From Glycomyces sp. NRRL B-16210 (GTDB lineage Bacteria; Actinomycetota; Actinomycetes; Mycobacteriales; Micromonosporaceae): 64,000 nucleotides of DNA. This document shows positions 42,271-50,581 of this stretch, in pieces. Location: the NCBI RefSeq assembly GCF_000719515.1, contig NZ_JOGR01000011.1, positions 124,001 to 188,000 on the forward strand, given 5' to 3'. Positions within the stretch are counted from its first letter, which is position 1. Each line of letters opens with the position of its first letter. The position numbers and the translations under genes are program-made. Under the pieces are notes generated by a model. The model was given only the letters and a program-made list of their open reading frames with translations, had not been told where the DNA came from and made no database searches.

Positions 42271-43170
42271 TCACACTGCGCCGAACGCGTCCACGGTCGC
42301 CTGCGCGATCCGTTCGTAGACGGAGAGGACGACATCGCGGGACGCGCCGAGGAGGTTGAAGCCGTGTCCGACATCGGGGAGGTCCAGATGCTCGACGAGC
42401 GCGCCCGCCTCCCGCAACCGTGCGGCGTACCGCGCGCCCTCGTCGCGGAGGATGTCCCGCTGAGCGGTGACGACGAGGGCCGGCGCGATGCCGGTGAGCG
42501 GCGCGGTGTCCTCTTTCCCGGCGGGCGAGACGAGTCGCTCGCGGCGTCGACTCTGGTCGGGGCAATAGACGGTGTCGAAGATCGGTCCCATCCTGACAAG
42601 GAAGGTCTCCTTGCCCGGCGCCTTCTTGCTCGCGGCGGGGACGGTGAGGTCCAGCGGCGGGTACATCAGCACCTGCAACGCGATATCGGGGGCGCCGTCG
42701 TCCAGCGCGAGGCGTGCCGCACCGGCGGCGAGGGCGCCTCCGGCGGACTGCCCGCCGATGGCGAGTTTGCCGCCGTCCCAAGGGCGCTCGGCGGCCGCCG
42801 CCCAGACGGCGACGTCGTACGCCTGCTCGACCGGGCCCGGGTACCGCGACTGCGGGGCGGGCGTGTAGTCGACGTTCAGCACGGTCACCTCGGCGTTGGC
42901 CGCGAGGTAGCGGCAGATCGCGTCGTCCTGCTCCGGGTGGCGGAGCACGAACCCGCCGCCGTGTAGGTTGATGTACACGCCTCTGCCCGCGGCGTCGCCC
43001 GCCGGGGAGTACCGCACGGCCCGGATCTCGCCGTGGCGGGTGGGGACCATGATCTCCTCGGTGATCGCCGGGAACTCCGTGAACGCGATCTCGGCCGCCA
43101 GGCGGGGACCGCCGGGAGCTCGCTGCGCGAGCCGGGCGACGCCGTCAGCGAGCCGACGAGGAATCGCCAT
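42271..43170 (-). CDS. Alpha/beta hydrolase, hormone-sensitive-lipase family
   Basis: A 299-residue HSL-type esterase. The oxyanion motif is NLHGGGFVLRHPEQDD and the nucleophile is Ser in AIGGQSAGGALAAG. The acid lies in VTAQRDILRDEG and the histidine in PDVGHGFNLLG. It has no membrane segment or signal, so it acts in the cytosol on short-chain esters. It is divergent from the TetR-type gene at 43296 with a TTCACG-2-CGTGAA palindrome between them. It is convergent with the phosphotransferase and 8 bp from it. Confidence 0.92.
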   Translation of the reverse strand: MAIPRRLADGVARLAQRAPGGPRLAAEIAFTEFPAITEEIMVPTRHGEIRAVRYSPAGDAAGRGVYINLHGGGFVLRHPEQDDAICRYLAANAEVTVLNVDYTPAPQSRYPGPVEQAYDVAVWAAAAERPWDGGKLAIGGQSAGGALAAGAARLALDDGAPDIALQVLMYPPLDLTVPAASKKAPGKETFLVRMGPIFDTVYCPDQSRRRERLVSPAGKEDTAPLTGIAPALVVTAQRDILRDEGARYAARLREAGALVEHLDLPDVGHGFNLLGASRDVVLSVYERIAQATVDAFGAV

Positions 43171-43253
43171 GGTGGCTCCTTCCGTGGGGTGACAGGCCGA
43201 GGCGCTCGAGTGTGGACTCGATGTGAGGGCAGTTCGGTCTCCGATCGTAGTAA

Positions 43254-43267
43254 TTCACGTTCGTGAA
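43254..43267. promoter_or_regulatory. 14-bp palindrome, probable operator
   Basis: TTCACGTTCGTGAA has perfect 6-bp arms around two central bases. It lies 84 bp from the esterase start and 29 bp from the regulator start, in the shared 125-bp divergent promoter. It is the natural binding site for the TetR-type regulator at 43296. Confidence 0.7.
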
Positions 43268-43295
43268 ATCAAGCCGTTCGGCATAGAGTGGCTGC

Positions 43296-43988
43296 ATGCC
43301 AGGGAAGAACGTGCGGGAGGCTGCCGGACGCCGGGGTCGAGGCAATCGAGCCGGTCTCACGGTGGCCCGGATCGCCGAAGCGGCACGCGCGCTACCCACT
43401 CAGGGCATCACCATCAAAGCGGTCGCCGACCGACTCGGCGTCGACCGCGCCGCCATCCACCACTACGTCTCCGACCTCGACGGACTCCGGGAACTGGTCG
43501 CGTGCGACGCCTTCTCGGTACATCTCGCTCCGGTGACGATCCCCTCGGGCGCGCACTGGCGCGAGGCCTGCCGGCTCCTCGCCCTCTCCATGCACGACGC
43601 CGTCCTCGCCGCGAGGGGACTCGGCGCGTACGTGCGGCTCGACGGCACCGATATCGCCTTGCTGGAGCCGGTCGAGGAGACGCTGCGCATCATGATCGAC
43701 GCGGGACTCGACGACGAGACCGCCGCTCGCGGCCTCGCCGCGCTCGCGACGCTCGCGGGCGGCATCGCCCGAGAACGCGTCCTCGCCCAGCGCCCCACCG
43801 GGCACCCCCAAGTGCCGGAGATACAACAGGCCCTCAGCGACAGCGGCGGATCCGACCTGCCCGTGCTCAAACGACTGACGGACACCGGCATCGTCGGCTT
43901 CGACCGAAGGCAACTGGACACGAGCATCGAGCTGCTCCTCGACGGCATCGAAGCCCGCCTCGAGCGGATCACCGCGGACGAGCCCTGA
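43296..43988 (+). CDS. TetR-type regulator with atypical HTH
   Basis: A 230-residue regulator of the TetR/AcrR superfamily. The HTH covers residues about 20-65, with LTVARIAEAARALPTQGITI then KAVADRLGVDRAAIHHYVSD, where the recognition end Y-x-D replaces the common YxHFxxK. The C-terminal domain resembles TetR_C of tetracycline repressor type. It is divergent from the esterase with a palindrome between. It probably represses the esterase until a ligand binds. Confidence 0.82.
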   Translation: MPGKNVREAAGRRGRGNRAGLTVARIAEAARALPTQGITIKAVADRLGVDRAAIHHYVSDLDGLRELVACDAFSVHLAPVTIPSGAHWREACRLLALSMHDAVLAARGLGAYVRLDGTDIALLEPVEETLRIMIDAGLDDETAARGLAALATLAGGIARERVLAQRPTGHPQVPEIQQALSDSGGSDLPVLKRLTDTGIVGFDRRQLDTSIELLLDGIEARLERITADEP

Positions 43989-44010
43989 GCCACGATCCGC
44001 GGCCGCGGTT

Positions 44011-44361
44011 TCAGGTCTTTGAGGGCTGGTGGTCCGAATCCTGGCCGAGGGTGTGCGAGGCGTGTGAGAGGACTTGTTCCAGCAGCGGTTTGATGTGGTG
44101 GTCGGCCGCGGTGTAGTAGACGAAGGTGCCCTCGCGGCGGGTGTTGACGAGGCCGGCGAGGCGGAGCTTGGCGAGGTGCTGACTCACGGCGGTGGGTCGG
44201 GCGCCGGTGAGCTCGGCGAGGCAGGCGACGTTCTCCTCGCCCTGGAGCAGCGCCCACATCAGTTTGAGGCGGGTCGGATCGGCGAGCATCCGCAGCGCGT
44301 CGGCCGCGACGCGCGCCTGCTCGTCATCAGGCATGGTGAAGTCCGGCAGCCCCTCGTGCAT
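44011..44361 (-). CDS. ArsR/SmtB family metal sensor (alpha-5 site)
   Basis: A 116-residue winged-helix metalloregulator. The HTH reads LAELTGARPTAVSQHLAKLR, followed by the wing NTRREGTFVYYTAADHH. The C-terminal helix carries an exact alpha-5 metal site D-x-H-x10-H-x2-H: Asp87, His89, His100 and His103 in the dimer, as in zinc, cobalt and nickel sensors (CzrA/SmtB). The alpha-3 cysteine pair of arsenic and cadmium sensors is absent. It is divergent from a P1B-4 metal ATPase, whose promoter contains an AT-rich inverted repeat. Confidence 0.93.
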   Translation of the reverse strand: MHEGLPDFTMPDDEQARVAADALRMLADPTRLKLMWALLQGEENVACLAELTGARPTAVSQHLAKLRLAGLVNTRREGTFVYYTAADHHIKPLLEQVLSHASHTLGQDSDHQPSKT

Positions 44362-44381
44362 GCGGCCGAGCCTACCCCATC

Positions 44382-44409
44382 TTGATATCTGCGTAATTGC
44401 GAATATACG
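44382..44409 (+). promoter_or_regulatory. Metal-ATPase promoter with ArsR operator
   Basis: A -35-like TTGATA (44382-44387) and a -10-like TATACG (44404-44409) are 16 bases apart. An inverted repeat with ends ATAT-2-GC (44385-44392) and GC-2-ATAT (44399-44406) lies exactly across this spacer. An apo-ArsR dimer bound there would exclude RNA polymerase. The predicted transcript start falls at about 44416, which would make the ATG at 44419 leaderless and remove the ATG at 44410 from the message. Confidence 0.65.
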
Positions 44410-46308
44410 ATGATTCGCATGTTCGCTTCCATGTTCCGGCTGCCCGACGTCCGCTGGGCCACCACCGCGTTCGCCTTCTTCGCCGCGGGCGCCGTCGCTC
44501 AGTTCACCGGCTCCCCGATGTGGCTGTGGCTGCCCGCCTATCTCGCCTGCTACGCCGCGGGCGGCTGGGGCCCGGCCTGGGAGGGCCTGACCGCACTGCG
44601 CAAGCCGCGCTTCGAGGTCGACCTGCTCATGGTCATCGCCGCCGTGGCCGCCGCCGCGATCGGGCAGTGGTTCGACGGGGCCCTGCTCATCGTCATCTTC
44701 GCGACCTCCGGCGCCCTCGAAGCGGTCCTGACCGAACGCACCGCAGACGCCGTCCGATCCCTGCTCGAACACGCCCCCGACCGGGCGGTCCGGCTCGACG
44801 GCGGGCGTGAGGAGACCGTGGACGCCGCCGAGCTGGCCCCCGGAGACCTGGTGCTGGTGCGCCCCGGCGACCGCGTCCCAGCCGACGGGACCGTCACCGC
44901 AGGCGAATCCGAAGTGGACGAGTCGACCCTCACCGGCGAGGCCCTGCCCGGCCGCAAAGCGGTCGGCTCCCCGGTTCTGGCCGGGACGGTCAACGGCACC
45001 GGCGCCCTGGAGGTCCGCTTGGCCCGCTCCAGCGCGGACTCGGTGCTCGCCCGGGTCGCCCGGCAGGTCGAGGAGGCCTCCGAAGCCAAGTCGAAGACCC
45101 AGCTCACCATCGAGCGGGTCGAGCAGCCCTATTCGCTGGCCGTCGTCGCCGCGACGCTCGCGCTCATCGCGATCCCCTTGGCCACCGGCGCGGCGTTCGA
45201 GCCGACCCTGTTGCGCGCCATGACCTTCATGATCGTGGCCAGTCCTTGCGCGATCGTCCTGGCGACCATGCCCCCGCTCCTGGCCGCCGTCGCCCTCGCC
45301 GGGAGGCGCGGCGTGCTCGTCAAGAGCGCCTTGATGATGGAACGCCTCGGCGAGGTCGACCGGGCCGCGTTCGACAAGACCGGCACCCTCACCAACGGCA
45401 CCCCGCACGTCGAGCGGATCGCCGTCCTCGAAGGGACCGAGGCCGATCTGCGCCGCCTGGTCGCGACCGCCGAGGCCCGCTCCGAGCACCCCATCGGCCG
45501 CGTCCTCGCCAGGATCGGCGACTCTGGTGCGGCGGAGTCCTTCCAGGCGATCCCCGGCCGCGGCGTGAGCGCCCGCATCGACGGCGTCGAGGTCCAGGTA
45601 GGCCACCCGATCCTCCTCGACGACGCCGCGAACGACACCGCCGCACGTACCGCGGTGGCCGCGTTGGAGACCGCAGGGCTGACGGTGGCCGTCGTGGTCG
45701 CGGACAAGCGCCCGATCGGCGTCATCGGCCTGACCGACACCATCCGACCCGAAGCCGCTCAGGCGATCACCGCGCTCGGGGCACGACTCGACGGCGAGGC
45801 CCGCCTGCTCACCGGCGACCACGCCGCCGCCGCACAACGGGTCGCGGGCGTCGTCGGTATCCGCCACGTCGAGGCCGCGCTCCTGCCCGGCGACAAGGCC
45901 GACCGACTCGCCGGCACCAGGACCCTCTACTGCGGCGACGGCATCAACGACGCCCCCGCGCTCGCGGCCTCGCACGTCGGCGCCGCCATGGGCGGCACCG
46001 CCTCCGATCTCGCACTCCAGTCCGCTGACGTCATCCTGGCCAACCAGCGCCTGACCGCCCTGCCCGCCCTGATCGACCTCGCCCGCAAGGCCAGGCGCAT
46101 CGCGCACGTCAACCTGGCCTTCGCCGCCACCGTGATCGCCGTCCTCACCGCCTGGGACCTCCTGGGCCACCTCCCGCTGATCATCGGCGTCGCCGGACAC
46201 GAACTCTCCACCGTCGTCGTCGGCCTCAATGGACTCCGACTCCTCCACCACCGCAATTGGAACGAACCGAACACCCGCAGCGCGGCCAGGTCGTCCACAT
46301 CGGCTTGA
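44410..46308 (+). CDS. P1B-4-type heavy-metal ATPase (Co/Zn/Ni/Fe exporter)
   Basis: A 632-residue P-type ATPase without an N-terminal metal domain. It has only about six membrane helices, as in the P1B-4 subgroup (CtpD/CoaT). The metal-site motif is SPC at 278-280 (VASPCAIVLATMPP). The phosphorylated Asp322 is in FDKTGTLTNG, the HP pair is at 360-361, and the hinge is GDGINDAPALAA at 509. The last helix has GHELSTVVVGLNGLRLL, the P1B-4 HEGST-like motif. It exports divalent metal, controlled by the divergent ArsR. ATG 44419 is an alternative start. Confidence 0.92.
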   Translation: MIRMFASMFRLPDVRWATTAFAFFAAGAVAQFTGSPMWLWLPAYLACYAAGGWGPAWEGLTALRKPRFEVDLLMVIAAVAAAAIGQWFDGALLIVIFATSGALEAVLTERTADAVRSLLEHAPDRAVRLDGGREETVDAAELAPGDLVLVRPGDRVPADGTVTAGESEVDESTLTGEALPGRKAVGSPVLAGTVNGTGALEVRLARSSADSVLARVARQVEEASEAKSKTQLTIERVEQPYSLAVVAATLALIAIPLATGAAFEPTLLRAMTFMIVASPCAIVLATMPPLLAAVALAGRRGVLVKSALMMERLGEVDRAAFDKTGTLTNGTPHVERIAVLEGTEADLRRLVATAEARSEHPIGRVLARIGDSGAAESFQAIPGRGVSARIDGVEVQVGHPILLDDAANDTAARTAVAALETAGLTVAVVVADKRPIGVIGLTDTIRPEAAQAITALGARLDGEARLLTGDHAAAAQRVAGVVGIRHVEAALLPGDKADRLAGTRTLYCGDGINDAPALAASHVGAAMGGTASDLALQSADVILANQRLTALPALIDLARKARRIAHVNLAFAATVIAVLTAWDLLGHLPLIIGVAGHELSTVVVGLNGLRLLHHRNWNEPNTRSAARSSTSA

Positions 46309-46460
46309 CCGGGTCCAGGTTTCGGTGGGCAGCGGCGCAGCGCCGGACCGAGGAACACGCCCAGGGACGACAGTGTGGAAGGCCCGGCGATTGCGCCGAC
46401 GAGGTTTCCCGGTAACGCCAGTACCTCCCTCGCGTGCGGCAGCGGTCGTACGGTGGAGGC

Positions 46461-47354
46461 ATGGACCGAAGCCGAGACGTCACCGAGTTCCTCAAATCGC
46501 GACGCGACCGCCTCACCCCGGACCGGGCCGGGGTCTTCGGGTCGTCCCGCCGTCGGGTCCCCGGGCTGCGCCGCGAGGAAGTGGCGTTCCTTGCCGGGGT
46601 GAGCGTGGACTACTACGTGCGCATGGAACGCGGCGACCTGCGCGGGGTCTCCCCAGAGGTCCTCGACGCGCTCGCCCGCGCCCTTCAACTGGACGAGGCC
46701 GAGACCGCCTACCTCCACGACCTCGCCGCAGCCGCCGGCCCCGGAGCGCGCCGACGCCGCGAGAAGCCCGCCGAAGGCCCGCTCCGCCCGGGATTGCAGC
46801 AGTTCATCGACGCCGTCGGCGGCGCGGCCGTGACCGTGCAGAACCAACCCGGCGACATCGTCGCCGCCAACGCGCTCGGCCGGGCCCTGTACGCGCCCGT
46901 CTTCGACAGTCCCGCAGGCCGGGGCAACACCGCCCGGTTCCTCTACCTCGACCCGGCGGCCCGGCACTTCTGGTCCGACTGGGAGCTGATCGCCGACCAG
47001 AACGTGGCCTCCCTGCGCTCCATCGCGGGCCACCACCCGCACGACAAGGCACTGACCGACCTCATCGGCGAACTCGTCACCCGCTCCGACGCCTTCCGCG
47101 TCCGCTGGGCCGCCCACGACGTGCGCTTCCACCGCACCGGCGTCAAGCACCTCCGCCACCCCGACGTCGGCGACCTGGAGTTGGCCTACGAGGCGATGGA
47201 CCTGCCCGCGAGCCCTGAACTGCGGCTGACGGCGTACACGGCCGCGCCGGGGACGCCGAGCGCCGAGCGACTCGCGCTGCTGGGCAGCCTGGCCGCCAGC
47301 GTCGACCGAGCCGATCCCGACAGGGCGGGCCGCGCCGGCGAACGTGAACGGTAA
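46461..47354 (+). CDS. XRE regulator with MmyB-like ligand domain
   Basis: A 297-residue regulator. The N-terminal HTH has DVTEFLKSRRDRLTPDRAGV, VPGLRREEVAFLAGVSVDYY and MERGDLRGVSPEVLDALARA, the standard start of MmyB-type proteins. The C-terminal PAS-like MmyB domain (about 110-280), with NQPGDIVAANALGRALYAPV, may bind a fatty acid or similar ligand. It precedes a run of oxidoreductase genes on the same strand by 54 bp and probably regulates them. Of the 152 bp upstream nothing coding is clear. Confidence 0.9.
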   Translation: MDRSRDVTEFLKSRRDRLTPDRAGVFGSSRRRVPGLRREEVAFLAGVSVDYYVRMERGDLRGVSPEVLDALARALQLDEAETAYLHDLAAAAGPGARRRREKPAEGPLRPGLQQFIDAVGGAAVTVQNQPGDIVAANALGRALYAPVFDSPAGRGNTARFLYLDPAARHFWSDWELIADQNVASLRSIAGHHPHDKALTDLIGELVTRSDAFRVRWAAHDVRFHRTGVKHLRHPDVGDLELAYEAMDLPASPELRLTAYTAAPGTPSAERLALLGSLAASVDRADPDRAGRAGERER

Positions 47355-47408
47355 GGGAGTAACAACAGTCCCTCCCGGGCACTGCGAATCGCCCGTAGCG
47401 TCGATTCC

Positions 47409-48299
47409 ATGAGCGAGCACCACGCGGACACGGAACTGAACAACGGCGTGCGGATGCCCCTGCTGGGCTTCGGGGTCTTCCAGACCCCGCCCGAGGAGAC
47501 CCGCGCCGCGGTCGCCGAAGCGCTGAAGACCGGCTACCGGCTCATCGACACCGCCGCCGCGTACGGCAACGAGCGCGAGGTCGGCCAGGCCATCGCCGAA
47601 TCCGGAATCGACCGGGACGAGGTGTTCATCGAGACGAAGGTCTGGATCTCCGACTACGGCCACGACCAGACCCTCCACGCCTTCGACAAATCGGCCGGCA
47701 AGCTCGGCGTCGCGACCCTCGACCTGCTCCTCCTCCACCAGGCGCTCCCGACCGCGTTCGACACGACCATCGAGGCCTACCGTGCCCTGGAGACCCTGCT
47801 CGCCGACGGGAAGGTCCGCGCGATCGGCGTCTCCAACTTCATGCCCGACCACCTCGAACGGCTCATGGAGCACGCGAGCGTCGTCCCGGCCGTGAACCAG
47901 GTCGAGGTCCATCCTTACTTCTCCCAACCCGACGTCCAGCGAGCGGACGCCGACCGCGGCATCCTCACCCAGGCTTGGTCACCGATCGGCGGCATCACCG
48001 CCTACCGCGACACCGGCACCGGCTCGGTCTTCGACGACCGGACGATCAACGGCATCGCCGAGGCGCACGGCAAGACCCCGGCGCAGGTCATGCTGCGCTG
48101 GCACCTCCAAGAAGGCCGCTCGGCGATCCCGAAGTCGGTGAAGGCGCACCGCATCGCCGAGAACTTCGACGTCTTCGACTTCACGCTCACCGCCGAGCAG
48201 ATCAAGACCATCGACGGGCTCGACACCGGTGTGCGCGGCGGCCCCGACCCGGCCGACGTCACGCTCGAAGCGTTCGGCCGCGCCATCCCCGAAGCCTGA
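47409..48299 (+). CDS. Aldo/keto reductase (AKR5-like)
   Basis: A 296-residue reductase of the 2,5-diketo-gluconate-reductase group. The tetrad is visible: Asp and Tyr in LIDTAAAYGNEREVG, Lys in VFIETKVWISDYG, and His in LLLLHQALP. NADPH-binding residues are in IPKSVKAHRIAENF. It is the first enzyme of the cluster after the MmyB-type regulator. A second AKR of a different subgroup ends the cluster at 50582. The substrate is unknown. Confidence 0.92.
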   Translation: MSEHHADTELNNGVRMPLLGFGVFQTPPEETRAAVAEALKTGYRLIDTAAAYGNEREVGQAIAESGIDRDEVFIETKVWISDYGHDQTLHAFDKSAGKLGVATLDLLLLHQALPTAFDTTIEAYRALETLLADGKVRAIGVSNFMPDHLERLMEHASVVPAVNQVEVHPYFSQPDVQRADADRGILTQAWSPIGGITAYRDTGTGSVFDDRTINGIAEAHGKTPAQVMLRWHLQEGRSAIPKSVKAHRIAENFDVFDFTLTAEQIKTIDGLDTGVRGGPDPADVTLEAFGRAIPEA

Positions 48300-48355
48300 C
48301 CCGACCCGGCACCGGCCTCGCCGGTGCCAAGGGGTTCACGAAAGGACTCGACACC

Positions 48356-49129
48356 ATGCACGTGCTGGTCATCGGCGCCACCGGCAGCATCGGCCGCCAT
48401 GTGGTCACCCAGAGCCTCGAAGCGGGACACCCGACCACCGCGCTCGTACGCAACGCCGACCGCGCCCGGAAGATCCTGCCCGAGGCGGCCGCGCTCGCCG
48501 TCGGCGACGGGACCGACCCCGCGGTGCTCGCCGCCGCGCTGGAGTCGGTGGACGCGGTCGTGTTCACGCACGGCTCCCACGGCGGTCCCGGCGAGGCCGA
48601 GAGGATCGACTACGGCATCGTCCGCGACACGCTCGCCGCGACCGGCCGCCGGCCGGTGCGGATCGCTTTGATGACCGCGATCGGCGTGACCGTCCACGAC
48701 GGCGCCTACAACCGATCCTCCCAGGTCCACGACTGGAAGCGCCGCTCCGAGCGGCTTGTGCGCCGCAGCGGGAACGCCTACACGATCGTGCGCCCGGCCT
48801 GGTTCGACTACAACGAGCCCGACCAGCACCGCCTGGTGTTCCTCCAAGGCGACACTCGCCGCACGGGTTCGCCCGCCGACGGCGCGATCGCCCGCGACCA
48901 GATCGCCCGCGTCCTTGTCGAAAGCCTGACATCTCGTGGGGCCGAACGTAAAACACTCGAGCTGATTGCCGAGACCGGCCCCGCGCAAGACGACCTCGAG
49001 CCGCTCTTCGCCGCGCTCGAGGCCGATCCGGAAGGCGCCTTCGACGGCGCCCGGGACCCCGACACGCTGCCGCTCGCCTACGAGCCCGCGCAGGTCGCCG
49101 ACGAGCTCGACGCCATCACCAGGTCCTGA
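48356..49129 (+). CDS. NAD(P)-binding atypical SDR (NmrA/YhdF-like)
   Basis: A 257-residue extended/atypical SDR. The cofactor loop MHVLVIGATGSIGRHVVTQS opens the protein and VVFTHGSHGG follows the fourth strand. The usual Tyr-x3-Lys is not clear; the region VHDWKRRSERLVRRSG carries the lysine-like step and AYTIVRPAWFDYNEPD the atypical SDR Pro-Ala-W motif. These proteins often reduce quinones or serve as redox-sensing modifiers. The ATG at 48356 is preceded by AAAGGA. It lies between the AKR and the zinc dehydrogenase. Confidence 0.85.
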   Translation: MHVLVIGATGSIGRHVVTQSLEAGHPTTALVRNADRARKILPEAAALAVGDGTDPAVLAAALESVDAVVFTHGSHGGPGEAERIDYGIVRDTLAATGRRPVRIALMTAIGVTVHDGAYNRSSQVHDWKRRSERLVRRSGNAYTIVRPAWFDYNEPDQHRLVFLQGDTRRTGSPADGAIARDQIARVLVESLTSRGAERKTLELIAETGPAQDDLEPLFAALEADPEGAFDGARDPDTLPLAYEPAQVADELDAITRS

Positions 49130-49157
49130 ACCACCGCAAGCAAGAAGGAGCCCACTC

Positions 49158-50201
49158 ATGAAGGCCACACTCATGTACGCCGCCGGGGACGTCCGGGTCG
49201 AAGACCGCCCCGACCCCGTGCTCAGCGAGCCGACCGACGCCATCGTGCGTGTGGTGCGCTCGTGCATCTGCGGGTCCGACCTGCACCCCTACCACTCGCT
49301 GGCCGACACGCCGGCCGGCACGACCATGGGCCACGAGTTCATCGGCGTCGTCGAGGACACCGGTAGCGAGGTCACCGGCATCCGCAAGGGCGACTTCGTG
49401 ATCGGGCCGTTCGCCTGGTCGGACGGCACCTGCGAGTTCTGCCGCGAGGGCCTGCACACCTCCTGCCTGCACGGCGGCTTCTGGAACGACCCGCGTGCTG
49501 GGACGCAAGGGGCCCAGGCCGAAGCCATCCGGGTACCGCAGGCCGACGGCACGCTCGTCGCCGTCCCCGGCATCACCGAGGACTCGCCGCTCCTGCCTTC
49601 CCTGCTGACACTCTCGGACGTGTACGGCACCGGCTGGCACGCCGCCCGCAGCGCCCGCGTGGGCGAAGGCGATGCGGTCGCGGTCATCGGCGACGGCGCG
49701 GTCGGCCTCATGGCTGTCCTCGCCGCGAAACAGCTCGGCGCCGAGCAGATCATCCTCATGGGACGCCACAAGGCCCGCACCGACCTGGGCCGCGAATACG
49801 GCGCCACCGACGTCGTCGCCGAACGCGGCGAAGAGGGCATCGCGAAAGTCCGCGACCTCGCAGGCGGCCGGGGCGTCCGCAAGGTCCTCGAAGCGGTCGG
49901 GCACATGCCCGCGTATGAGCAGGCCCTCGGCGTTGTCCGCGACGGCGGCACGATTGCCAGAGTCGGCGTTCCCCAGTACACCGAAGGCGAGATCGGCTGG
50001 CCGTTCTTCGGCCGCAACCTCACGCTCACCGGCGGCCCCGCGCCCGCGCGCGCCTACATCGAACCGCTCCTGCCGGGCGTCCTCGACGGCACCGTCGACC
50101 CCGGCAAGGTCTTCGACCGCACCATCGGCATCGACCAGACCCCCGAAGGCTACGCGGCCATGGACAACCGCGAAGCCCTCAAGGTCATGATCGAGTTCTA
50201 G
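49158..50201 (+). CDS. Zinc-dependent alcohol dehydrogenase
   Basis: A 347-residue medium-chain dehydrogenase. Catalytic zinc ligands are Cys in SCICGSDLHPYH and the His-Glu of MGHEFIGVVE. The structural-zinc lobe reads DGTCEFCREGLHTSC and has three cysteines, with Asp in the first position. The NAD(P) motif is AVIGDGAVGLMAVLAAK. The ATG at 49158 follows AAGAAGGAG. The stop is followed within 12 bp by the start of the decayed cupin-SDR chimera, so an original operon continued there. Confidence 0.92.
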   Translation: MKATLMYAAGDVRVEDRPDPVLSEPTDAIVRVVRSCICGSDLHPYHSLADTPAGTTMGHEFIGVVEDTGSEVTGIRKGDFVIGPFAWSDGTCEFCREGLHTSCLHGGFWNDPRAGTQGAQAEAIRVPQADGTLVAVPGITEDSPLLPSLLTLSDVYGTGWHAARSARVGEGDAVAVIGDGAVGLMAVLAAKQLGAEQIILMGRHKARTDLGREYGATDVVAERGEEGIAKVRDLAGGRGVRKVLEAVGHMPAYEQALGVVRDGGTIARVGVPQYTEGEIGWPFFGRNLTLTGGPAPARAYIEPLLPGVLDGTVDPGKVFDRTIGIDQTPEGYAAMDNREALKVMIEF

Positions 50202-50212
50202 AGGAGCAGGCC

Positions 50213-50531
50213 ATGGAGTGCATCGAGCCCCGACCCACCGCCACCCGGGCCCGCCGACTGGTTCACCGGCTCGGTCCATATCAGCCCGATCTGCGCGAAC
50301 CGGGAGCCGTCACGGCTGCGCGCGAGCCTGGTCAGGTTCACACCCGGCGCCCGCACGCACTGGCACCGCAACAGCCTCGGCCAGAACCTCCACATCGTCT
50401 CCGGGACCGCCCTGGTCGCCATGGCCGCCGTGTTCCTCCTCGGCGGCGACGCCGGCTTCATCACCGGAACCGACCTGCTCATCGACCGCGGTGTGACCAC
50501 AGCTCTCAAGACGGGAGACTTGACCACCTGA
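50213..50531 (+). pseudogene. Chimeric remnant: cupin N-terminus joined to SDR C-terminus
   Basis: After ATG 50213 (MECIEPRPTA) one indel before about 50250 shifts to the frame PPPGPADWFTGSVHISPI, then SLVRFTPGARTHWHRNSLGQ NLHIVSG, a typical small-cupin start (read in parts). At about 50410 it passes without break into TALVAMAAVFLLGGDAGFIT GTDLLIDRGVTTALK, the C-terminal end of a classical SDR. Stop is at 50529-50531. An in-frame deletion of the cupin 3' half, an intergenic part and most of an SDR gene explains this. The product would have neither a complete metal site nor a cofactor site. Confidence 0.75.
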
Positions 50532-50581
50532 AGTCCGCAACACCTCTATGCCGGTATCAGATCTTCCTCGAAAGGGCGAAC

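Noticed and set aside
44011..46251. 746-residue minus-strand frame ending in ArsR
   Set aside because: Only the last 116 residues from ATG 44361 are real. The part opposite the metal ATPase is a shadow, and a fusion regulator is not supported.
46309..46460. Minus-strand hydrophobic frame REVLALPGNLVGAIAGP opposite the intergenic space
   Set aside because: Short, no start or ribosome site, and it continues as a shadow into both flanking genes.
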